A program made the position numbers and the translations under genes. 64,000 bases of DNA from Pleodorina starrii (taxonomy: Eukaryota > Chlorophyta > Chlorophyceae > Chlamydomonadales > Volvocaceae), in NCBI GenBank assembly GCA_030267565.1, contig BRXU01000010.1, forward strand, positions 62,001-126,000. Reading direction: 5' to 3'. Under the pieces are notes generated by a model. The model did no database searches, was not told where the DNA came from, and saw nothing but the letters and a program-made list of their open reading frames with translations. Positions 10,601-20,027 of the stretch are shown piece by piece (the stretch's first letter is position 1; every line of letters starts with the position of its first letter).

Positions 10601-13600
10601 CCTTCCGGGCCCTCTGATCGCCTTCCAGGAAGTCCAAAGGCTTCCAGCCCACAGCAAGCCATCCGGGCCCCCCGAGGGCCTTCCGGGCCGTCTGAGGGCC
10701 TTCCGGATCCTGCAAAAGCGTTCTGGGGCTCTCAAACGGCCTTCCGGGCCCTCTGATCGCCTTCCAGGGAGTCCGAAGGCTTCCAGCCCACAGCAAGCCA
10801 TCCGGGCCCCCCGAGGGCCTTCCGGGCCTTCTGAGGGCCTTCCGGACCCTCCAAAGGCCGGACCCTCCAAAACCGTGCAATTCCCCCCGGGATCCCGGGA
10901 TCGAAACCAGCCAGTGACCATTACCCGGGGCGTGATGAGAAAGGAGGGTGCCCACCCCTGTCCCTGTCCTGTCCGGAAGTTTACAAGACAAATCAATCCG
11001 TCATCAGCACCATCCAGCTGGCCCTTGGAGACGCCCAGAAGCCTGGCACGCTAGCTACTCAACAGAAGTGGCAGCATCAGTGGAGCCGCCAGACAACACG
11101 TGTCCCATGTTCCGAGTCCGGGTTCCTCCGGAATTAAAAAAAAAGGCGTTCTGGGGCTCTCAAACGGCCTTCCGGGCCCTCTGATTGCCTTCCAGGAAGT
11201 CCAAAGGCTTCCAGCCCACAGCAAGCCATCCGGGCCCCCCGAGGCCTTCCAGGCCTTCTGAGGGCCTTCCGGACCCTCCAAAGGCATTCTGGGGCTCTCA
11301 AACGGCCTTCCGGGCCCTCTGATCGCCTTCCAGGAAGTCCGAAGGCTTCCAGCCCACAGCAAGCCATCCGGGCCCCCCGAGGGCCTTCCGGGCCTTCTGA
11401 GGGCCTTCCGGACCCTCCAAAGGCCGGACCCTCCAAAACCGTGCAATTCCCCCCGGGATCCCGGGATCGAAACCAGCCAGTGACCATTACCCGGGGCGTG
11501 ATGAGAAAGGAGGGTGCCCACCCCTGTCCCTGTCCTGTCCGGAGGTTTACAAGACAAATCATACAGTCATCAGCACCATCCAGCTGGCCCTTGGAGACGC
11601 CCAGAAGCCTGGCACGCTAGCTACTCAACAGAAGTGGCAGCATCAGTGGAGCCGCCAGACAACATGTGTCCCATGTTCCGAGTCCGGGTTCCTCCGGAAT
11701 TAAACAAAAAGGCGTTCTGGGGCTCTCAAACGGCCTTCCGGGCCCTCTGATTGCCTTCCAGGAAGTCCAAAGGCTTCCAGCCCACAGCAAGCCATCGGGG
11801 CCCCCCGAGGCCTTCCAGGCCTTCTGAGGGCCTTCCGGACCCTCCAAAGGCATTCTGGGGCTCTAAAACGGCCTTCCGGGCCCTCTGATCACCTTCCAGG
11901 AAGTCCAAAGGCTTCTAGCCCACAGCAAGCCATCCGGGCCCCCCGAGGGCCTTCCGGGCCGTCTGAGGGCCTTCCGGATCCTGCAAAAGCATTCTGGGGC
12001 TCTCAAACGGCCTTCCGGGCCCTCTGATCGCCTTCCAGGGAGTCCGAAGGCTTCCAGCCCACAGCAAGCCATCCGGGCCCCCCGAGGGCCTTCCGGGCCT
12101 TCTGAGGGCCTTCCGGACCCTCCAAAGGCCGGACCCTCCAAAACCGTGCAATTCCCCCCGGGATCCCGGGATCGAAACCAGCCAGTGACCATTACCCGGG
12201 GCGTGATGAGAAAGGAGGGTGCCCACCCCTGTCCCTGTCCTGTCCGGAAGTTTACAAGACAAATCATACAGTCATCAGCACCATCCAGCTGGCCCTTGGA
12301 GACGCCCAGAAGCCTGGCACGCTAGCTACTCAACAGAAGTGGCAGCATCAGTGGAGCCGCCAGACAACATGTGTCCCATGTCCCGAGTCCGGGTTCCTCC
12401 GGAATTAAAAAAAAGGCGTTCTGGGGCTCTCAAACGGCCTTCCGGGCCCTCTGATCGCCTTCCAGGAAGTCCAAAGGCTTCCAGCCCACAGCAAGCCATC
12501 CGGGCCCCCCGCCGAGGGCCTTCCGGGCCTTCTGAGGGCCTTCCGGACCCTCCAAAGGCGTTCTGGGGCTCTCAAACGGCCTTCCGGGCCCTCTGATCGC
12601 CTTCCAGGAAGTCCAAAGGCTTCCAGCCCACAGCAAGCCATCCGGGCCCCCCGAGAGCCTTCCGGGCCTTCTGAGGGCCTTCCGGATCCTCCAAGAGCGA
12701 TCTGGGGCTCTCAAACGGCCTTCCGGGCCCTCTGATCGCCTTCCAGGAAGTCCAAACGCTTCCAGCCCACAGCAAGCCATCCGGGCCCCCCGAGAGCCTT
12801 CCGGGCCTTCTGAGGGCCTTCCGGACCCTCCAAAGGCGTTCTGGGGCTCTCAAACGGCCTTCCGGGCCCTCTGATCGCCTTCCAGGAAGTCCGAAGACTT
12901 CCAGCCCACAGCAAGCCATCCGGGCCCCCCGAGAGCCTTCCGGGCCTTCTGAGGGCCTTCCGGACCCTCCAAAGGCGTTCTGGGGATCTCAAACGGCCTT
13001 CCGGGCCCTCTGAACGCCTTCCAGGAAGTCCAAAGGCTTCCAGCCCACAGCAAGCCATCCGGGCCCCCCGAGAGCCTTCCGGGCCTTCTGAGGGCCTTCC
13101 GGATCCTCCAAAAGCGTTCTGGGGCTCTCAAACGGCCTTCCGGGCCCTCTGATCGCCTTCCAGGAAGTCCAAAGGCTTCCAGCCCACAGCAAGCCATCCG
13201 GGCCCCCCGAGAGCCTTCCGGGCCTTCTGAGGGCCTTCCGGACCCTCCAAAGGCGTTCTGGGGCTCTCAAACGGCCTTCCGGGCCCTCTGAACGCCTTCC
13301 AGGAAGTCCAAAGGCTTCCAGCCCACAGCAAGCCATCCGGGCCCCCCGAGAGCCTTCCGGGCCTTCTGAGGGCCTTCCGGATCCTCCAAAAGCGTTCTGG
13401 GGCTCTCAAACGGCCTTCCGGGCCCTCTGATCGCCTTCCAGGAAGTCCAAAGGCTTCCAGCCCACAGCAAGCCATCCGGGCCCCCCGAGGGCCTTCCGGG
13501 CCTTCTGAGGGCCTTCCGGACCCTCCAAAGGCGTTCTGGGGCTCTCAAACGGCCTTCCGGGCCCTCTGATCGCCTTCCAGGAAGTCCAAAGGCTTCCAGC

Positions 13601-16519
13601 CCACAGCAAGCCATCCGGGCCCCCCGAGTGCCTTCCGGGCCTTCTGAGGGCCTTCCGGACCCTCCAAAGGCGTTCTGGGGCTCTCAAACGGCCTTCCGGG
13701 CCCTCTGATCGCCTTCCAGGAAGTCCAAAGGCTTCCAGCCCACAGCAAGCCATCCGGGCCCCCCTAGGGCCTTCCGGGCCTTCTGAGGGCCTTCCGGATC
13801 CTCCAAAAGCGTTCTGGGGCTCTCAAACGGCCTTCCGGGCCCTCTGATCGCCTTCCAGGAAGTCCAAAGGCTTCCAGCCCACAGCAAGCCATCCGGGCCC
13901 CCCCGGGCCTTCTGAGGGCCTTCCGGACCCTCCAAAAGCGTTCTGGGGCTCTCAAACGGCCTTCCGGGCCCTCTGATTGCCTTCCAGGAAGTCCAAAGGC
14001 TTCCAGCCCACAGCGAGCCATCCGGGCCCCCCGAGGCCTTCCGGGCCTTCTGAGGGCCTTCCGGACCCTTCAAAAGCATTCTGGGGCTCTCAAACGGCCT
14101 TCCGGGCCCTCTGATCGCCTTCCAGGAAGTCCAAAGGCTTCCAGCCCACAGCAAGCCATCCGGGCCCCCCGAGGGCCTTCCGGGCCTTCTGAGGGCCTTC
14201 CGGATCCTACAAAAGCGTTCTGGGGCTCTCAAACGGCCTTCCGGGCCCTCTGATCGCCTTCCAGGAAGTCCAAAGGCTTCCAGCCCACAGCAAGCCATCC
14301 GGGCCCCCCCGGGCCTTCCGGGCCTTCTGAGGGCCTTCCGGACCCTCCAAAGGCGTTCTGGGGCTCTCAAACGGCCTTCCGGGCCCTCTGATTGCCTTCC
14401 AGGAAGTCCAAAGGCTTCCAGCCCACAGCAAGCCATCCGGGCCCCCCGAGGGCCTTCCGGGCCTTCTGAGGGCCTTCCGGACCCTCCAAAAGCATTCTGG
14501 GGCTCTCAAACGGCCTTCCGGGCCCTCTGATCGCCTTCCAGGAAGTCCAAAGGCTTCCAGCCCACAGCAAGCCATCCGGGCCCCCCTAGGGCCTTCCGGG
14601 CCTTCTGAGGGCCTTCCGGACCCTCCAAAAGCGTTCTGGGGCTCTCAAACGGCCTTCCGGGCCCTCTGATCGCCTTCCAGGAAGTCCAAAGGCTTCCAGC
14701 CCACAGCAAGCCATCCGGGCCCCCCCGGGCCTTCTGAGGGCCTTCCGGACCCTCCAAAAGCGTTCTGGGGCTCTCAAACGGCCTTCCGGGCCCTCTGATT
14801 GCCTTCCAGGAAGTCCAAAGGCTTCCAGCCCACAGCAAGCCATCCGGGCCCCCCGAGTGCCTTCCGGGCCTTCTGAGGGCCTTCCGGACCCTCCAAAGGC
14901 ATTCTGGGGCTCTCAAACGGCCTTCCGGGCCCTCTGATCGCCGTCCAGGAAGTCCGAAGGCTTCCAGCCCACAGCAAGCCATCCGGGCCCCCCCGGGCCT
15001 TCTGAGGGCCTTCCGGACCCTCCAAAAGCGTTCTGGGGCTCTCAAACGGCCTTCCGGGCCCTCTGATTGCCTTCCAGGAAGTCCAAAGGCTTCCAGCCCA
15101 CAGCAAGCCATCCGGGCCCCCCGAGGGCCTTCCGGGCCTTCTGAGGGCCTTCCGGACCCTCCAAAAGCATTCTGGGGCTCTCAAACGGCCTTCCGGGCCC
15201 TCTGATCGCCTTCCAGGAAGTCCAAAGGCTTCCAGCCCACAGCAAGCCATCCGGGCCCCCCTAGGGCCTTCCGGGCCTTCTGAGGGCCTTCCGGACCCTC
15301 CAAAAGCGTTCTGGGGCTCTCAAACGGCCTTCCGGGCCCTCTGATCGCCTTCCAGGAAGTCCAAAGGCTTCCAGCCCACAGCAAGCCATCCGGGCCCCCC
15401 CGGGCCTTCTGAGGGCCTTCCGGACCCTCCAAAAGCGTTCTGGGGCTCTCAAACGGCCTTCCGGGCCCTCTGATTGCCTTCCAGGAAGTCCAAAGGCTTC
15501 CAGCCCACAGCAAGCCATCCGGGCCCCCCGAGTGCCTTCCGGGCCTTCTGAGGGCCTTCCGGACCCTCCAAAGGCATTCTGGGGCTCTCAAACGGCCTTC
15601 CGGGCCCTCTGATCGCCGTCCAGGAAGTCCGAAGGCTTCCAGCCCACAGCAAGCCATCCGGGCCCCCCTAGGGCCTTCCGGGCCTTCTCAGGGCCTTCCG
15701 GACCCTCCAAAGGCGTTCTGGGGCTCTCAAACGGCCTTCCGGGCCTTCTGATCGCCTTCCAGGAAGTCCAAAGGCTTCCAGCCCACAGAAAGCCATCCGG
15801 GCCCCCCGAGGGCCTTCCGGGCCTTCTGAGGGCCTTCCGGACCCTCCAAAGGCATTCTGGGGCTCTCAAACGGCCTTCCGGGCCCTCTGATCGCCTTCCA
15901 GGAAGTCCAAAGGCTTCCAGCCCACAGCAAGCCATCCGGGCCCCCCCGGGCCTTCTGAGGGCCTTCCGGACCCTCCAAAAGCGTTCTGGGGCTCTCAAAC
16001 GGCCTTCCGGGCCCTCTGATTGCCTTCCAGGAAGTCCAAAGGCTTCCAGCCCACAGCGAGCCATCCGGGCCCCCCGAGGCCTTCCGGGCCTTCTGAGGGC
16101 CTTCCGGATCCTCCAAAAGCGTTCTGGGGCTCTCAAACGGCCTTCCGGGCCCTCTGATCGCCTTCCAGGAAGTCCAAAGGCTTCCAGCCCACAGCAAGCC
16201 ATCCGGGCCCCCCCGGGCCTTCTGAGGGCCTTCCGGACCCTCCAAAAGCGTTCTGGGGCTCTCAAACGGCCTTCCGGGCCCTCTGATTGCCTTCCAGGAA
16301 GTCCAAAGGCTTCCAGCCCACAGCGAGCCATCCGGGCCCCCCGAGGCCTTCCGGGCCTTCTGAGGGCCTTCCGGACCCTTCAAAAGCATTCTGGGGCTCT
16401 CAAACGGCCTTCCGGGCCCTCTGAACGCCTTCCAGGAAGTCCAAAGGCTTCCAGCCCACAGCAAGCCATCCGGGCCCCCCGAGAGCCTTCCGGGCCTTCT
16501 GAGGGCCTTTCGGACCCTG
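4615..16519. repeat. Satellite array of ~139-bp units
   Basis: Tandem copies of a GC-rich unit of about 139 bp, with variants near 129-142 bp. Fixed landmarks in each unit are TCGCCTTCCAGGAAGTCC, TTCCAGCCCACAGCAAGCC and TTCTGGGGCTCTCAAACGG. From 12414 to 16519 the array is uninterrupted (roughly 30 units). To the left, two to five units alternate with a separate ~285-bp spacer. Unit-to-unit identity is high, which suggests recent amplification or ongoing homogenisation. Because 139 is not a multiple of three, long open frames appear in all minus frames; these follow from the repeat and are not genes. Confidence 0.97.
5126..12413. repeat. Higher-order repeat: 11 copies of a ~285-bp spacer inside the satellite
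   Basis: A second, unrelated sequence recurs 11 times. It starts near CCTCCAAAACCGTGCAATTC and ends in CTCCGGAATTAAAAAAAA. The terminal A-runs are near 5402, 6098, 6792, 7486, 8052, 8756, 9451, 10431, 11132, 11699 and 12404. The period is mostly 694-705 bp, with shorter (566-567) and longer (980) steps that differ by whole 139-bp units. The spacer has no stable ORF. Copies differ by only a few substitutions, for example ATGTCCCGAG versus ATGTTCCGAG. Confidence 0.95.
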
Positions 16520-17159
16520 CCCAGCCCACAGATGCCGCGGCCTCTGCACAAGCGCAGGAGCGTGCGGTCTCCGCTCCAGGGCTCCGACAAGGTCCAACTC
16601 CCTCTTCAACGGCGCGAGCTGTCGTCCCGGCCCCGACCGAGTTAGCGGAAACGGGCCGGGCAGCAGCTGGTGCGCCTCCCTCGCAGGTAAAAGGGGGTCC
16701 CGTTGCGCGGTCGCTTTCACGCGGCCTGGTCGGTCGTATTCGGCAAGCCTATTCTGCTGATGCGTGGTTCGCTAAACCCGCGCATACTGCTTCTCTGCGC
16801 TTTCAGTATGGTGTGTGGCTGCGCTTTGATGGTGACAACCGGCAGATTGTCGTGCCTAACGATGACGCCCTCCGTCGGGACATTCTGAAAACGTTCTATG
16901 AAGGGCCCTTGGCAGGTCACCCTGGGGTGACAGGCTTTACTCTGTCGAGCGTATCCTTGATTACCGCATCCGCCGCGTGCGCTCTGGCAAGAGTTTCCGC
17001 AACGTGCATGAGTACCTTGTCAAGTGGGCTGGGTACACTTCTGAGCACAACAGCTGGGAACCTGCACGCAACTTCACCCCTGACATGGCTGCCTATCTGG
17101 AGGCTGCGCGGCTGCGCGCGCGGGGTGCAGCGAGGACGCTGCGTCCTGAGGGGGGATAG
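16512..17159 (+). pseudogene. Degenerate Ty3/gypsy chromovirus pol: integrase N-terminus joined to chromodomain
   Basis: One plus frame (through 16813) reads RFDGDNRQIVVPNDDALRRD then YEGPLAGHPGVTG, the zinc-binding N-terminal region of a retroviral-type integrase. It is then joined directly, and out of frame, to SVERILDYRIRRV and HEYLVKWAGYTSEHNSWEP (frame of 16977), a chromodomain. The integrase catalytic core (DDE) that should separate them is missing. The reading ends at the TAG at 17157-17159, inside a purine tract. An internal deletion explains both the loss and the frame change. To the left the coding sequence runs straight into the satellite array, so reverse transcriptase and gag are also absent. 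Confidence 0.85.
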
Positions 17160-17160
17160 T
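17148..17160 (+). other. Polypurine tract of the chromovirus remnant
   Basis: The run GAGGGGGGATAG lies immediately before the LTR start TGTTGTG, the expected place for the plus-strand priming site of an LTR retrotransposon. It also contains the chromodomain stop codon. Confidence 0.75.
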
Positions 17161-17648
17161 TGTTGTGTCACGCTTTACTTAGCGTATTCTGGTACGCTGC
17201 GCTGTTAATAACTGTCTGCATTCGAATAAGTAACTGTCTTAACTAACTGCTAATAATTGTCGGCAGGTCTGTGTGATGCATCTGTGCATGCGAATAATAA
17301 TCTGAATATGCATAATATCTGTATGCATATATCTGTAAAGGTTATGCTATCTGAGCGTATCCTTGGGGCCGACGTACTCTGACGGCGGTCGAAACATCTG
17401 GTCTCTGGTAGTGCTGAGCCGTATCGAGAGTCTGTCCGATACTCATTCTGGGCTGCACTTCACTTCTCGGTCTGAGTCCGGTTGAGAGTATACTCTCCTA
17501 TGGAGATTCTACAACGGATGTACTACAAGCGTGATCTGCACACGCTCCACGAGACTCGTGGATACTTAAGGCTAATCATGTCTCGCAATCGGCGGTTTTC
17601 ACTGCCACCACAGCAGTGGACTTACTTAGCTTACATCATTACACAACA
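17161..17648 (+). mobile_element. 3' LTR (488 bp) of the degenerate chromovirus
   Basis: It starts TGTTGTGTCACG directly after a polypurine tract and ends ATTACACAACA, giving a perfect 8-bp terminal inverted repeat with canonical TG...CA ends. It is clearly more AT-rich than its surroundings. No second copy lies in the window, so LTR-LTR divergence cannot be measured, and no target-site duplication can be scored because the left end is lost. Confidence 0.85.
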
Positions 17649-18483
17649 GGCCAGGAGGGGCCAGGAGGAGCCAGGAGGGGCCAGGAGGGGCCAGGAGGGG
17701 CCAGGAGGAGCCAGGTGGGGCCAGGGGGGGGCAGGGGGGGCCAGGAGGGGCCAGGAGGGGCCAGGGGGGGCCAGGGGGGGTCAGGGGGGGCCAGGGGGGC
17801 CCAGGGGGGCCCAGGGGGGGCCAGGGCGGGCCAGGGCGGGCCAGGGGGGGCCAGGGGGGGCCAGGGGGGGGCCGGGGGGGGCAGGGGGGGGCCAGGGCGG
17901 GCCAGGGGGGGCCAGGGGGGCCCAGGGGGGGCCAGGGGGGGCCAGGGCGGGCCAGGGGGGGCCAGGAGGGGCCAGGAGGGGCCAGGAGGGGCCAGGAGGG
18001 GCCAGGGGGGGCCAGGGGGGGGCAGGGGGGGCAGGGGGGGGGCCCGGGGGGCCCGTGGGGGGCCCTGGGGGGCCGGGGGGGGCCCGGGGGGGCCCTGGGG
18101 GGCCCTGGGGGGCCCTGGGGGGCCCTGGGGGGCCCTGGGGGGCCCTGGGGGGCCCTGGGGGGCCCTGGGGGGGCCAGGAGGGGCCAGGGGGGGCCAGGGG
18201 GGGCCAGGGGGGGCCAGGAGGGGCCAGGAGGGGCCAGGAGGGGCCAGGAGGGGCCAGGAGGGGCCAGGGGGGGCCAGGGGGGGGCAGGGGGGGCAGGGGG
18301 GGGCCAGGGGGGGCCAGGGGGGGCCAGGGGGGGGCAGGGGGTCAAGGGGGTCAAGGGGGGCCCAGTGGTGGGCAGGGGGGGCCAACAGGGCCCAGGGGAG
18401 GCCAACGGGGCCCAGGGGGCCAGGGGGGGCCAGGGGGCCAGGGGGGGCCAGAGGGCCAGGGGGGGCCAGGGGGACCCAGGGTT
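17649..18483. repeat. G-rich minisatellite, (GGCCAGGRGG)n type
   Basis: About 830 bp of ~10-bp units, GGCCAGGAGG grading into GGCCAGGGGGG and GGCCCTGGGG, starting at the first base after the LTR. The plus strand is packed with G-runs and should form G-quadruplexes. Collagen-like plus ORFs and proline-rich minus ORFs over it come from the repeat and are not genes. Confidence 0.95.
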
Positions 18484-18540
18484 TTAGTGTTTTAGGGTCC
18501 AGGGCCAGGGGGCCAGGGCCAGGGGGCCAGGGCCCTTAAA

Positions 18541-18840
18541 TTCCCACACCCCGTTACCCTGAACCCCCGACACGCCCCCCTCCAACACTCTGACACCCCG
18601 ACTCCTAGACACCCTGACACCCCGAAACCCCACAACCCTGACATTTCGACACCCCGACACCCTTACACACCCTGATTCCCGGACACCCCCCCCAACACCG
18701 TGACACCCCGAAACCCTTACACTGCTACACTCCCACACCCGCATACCTCCACGCCCGACACCCTGACATCCCTACACCTCCAAACCCCGACACCTTGTTA
18801 CCCGACACCCCGACACCTCAACACCCGACATCCAGGACAC
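18541..18840. repeat. C-rich minisatellite, CCCTGACACCCCGACAC type
   Basis: Degenerate short repeats of CCCTGACAC / CCCCGACAC, separated from the G-rich block by a GGGCCAGGGGGCCA segment and a telomere-like TTTTAGTGTTTTAGGG at about 18483-18498. Confidence 0.85.
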
Positions 18841-20027
18841 TTTCAAGAGGCTCTTGTGGTTGTGATTGGAGAATTCACACAAGGATGCATCTGGGCAGTT
18901 GGCTGCCCATGGGATTGCGGGGTTCCCGCTGCTGTGCCCATGCAACTCGATCTCGGGGTGGTCATTGGGGCGTGGTGTATGTGTGGTGCCTCTGTGTGGT
19001 GTCAGTGTGGGGCGCCCCTCTCTGGGTCGGGTGGATACTTGTGGCTCGTCATCCCATCCCAGGCGACCATCACGTCTGGGATATTGTTTTGACCCTTGAG
19101 CACGGATTGTACAGGAAATGGGACTCCCACGTATGTCCCTTTCCGACGCATGTAGACTAGCGTGCAGTTCTTGTGTACTTCTAGCGTGCCTCACTTCCTT
19201 GGCCAGACTGGATGGGTATTCCCCCCCCGGCCGCTCCCCTCGTTCTCGCCAGCTGGTTTGGCCGCATCGTGTCTTGTGGACCGTCGGACACCACCTCACA
19301 ACCCACGTCCCCGTGACACCGAGTCGCCGGGAACGCAGTTGTCCATGTGCCGACAGATGTAGTGCCATAAGTGTTGTTGGCTGCTGTCCTGGGCTGTAGG
19401 TAATGCCACACCCTCCGTTCCCGTTCTCAACACGTGCTTGGGTGGTATTACGTCTGCTGTAGGCTTGGCTGAGGCTGTTTCTGGCTGCACTGTGAAGGGC
19501 ATTCCCTCTGTGGTAGGAATGAACAGTTCGTCTAGCCGATACGACTTATGTAGGTGTGAAAGCTGGTCCCTCTTGTTGACTTGTAACACTCGCAATCTAA
19601 TAACGTCCCAACAGCGGACTGCCGCGACTTGCACCGAGTTTCCAAGTCTCAGGCTTACGCTACGAGCACTCTTCTCCTATGTATCAACCTCCTGCACATA
19701 TTGACTGCTGTACGGACGGACCTGGATTAAGGGGGACCCCTGGTGGGGTAGGGTTTACTCGCAGTTTTTGTGTCGAGATTTGTGCGCGAATGTGCGGGAC
19801 GACAGCATATTTGCAGCCCATCCGTGTACCATCAGCGTGCCATACAACGGAAACGTCGGACATACGTCGGACTTAACACTCCTGCAACCTTCATCACTCA
19901 GATGGGAATGACGGAAGACACCCAAACGTCAAGTCTTTCACCTTGGCCCCCTAAGCTCCCCGTCGGCGTTGTAACAACCTTCAGTTCTGATGCTGTCGGC
20001 GTTGTAACAACGGCGTTGTAACAACCT
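18841..20027. other. Intergenic region without recognisable gene
   Basis: Only short ORFs with no family signature. The longest minus frames, near 18772-19634, have no splice pattern or homology I can recognise; a decayed transposon is possible. It includes a 31-bp direct duplication (19965-19995 and 20012-20042) that reaches into the last codons of the next gene. Confidence 0.5.

Noticed and set aside
4615..16519. Dozens of long ORFs on both strands over the satellite, including minus-strand frames of 100-290 codons
   Set aside because: They are the 139-bp unit read in rotating frames; all three minus frames are open and the unit is not a multiple of three, so no protein repeat is kept.
4615..16519. 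CRISPR-like regular repetition
   Set aside because: The units are head-to-tail and much too long, with no unique spacers, and the DNA is eukaryotic.
17482..18539. Collagen-like Gly-rich ORFs (plus) and proline-rich ORFs (minus)
   Set aside because: Translation of the G-rich minisatellite; no start context, introns or conserved ends.
18772..19634. Two minus ORFs of about 110-200 codons
   Set aside because: No motif, no splice-consistent extension and ordinary length for this GC content; left as unassigned.
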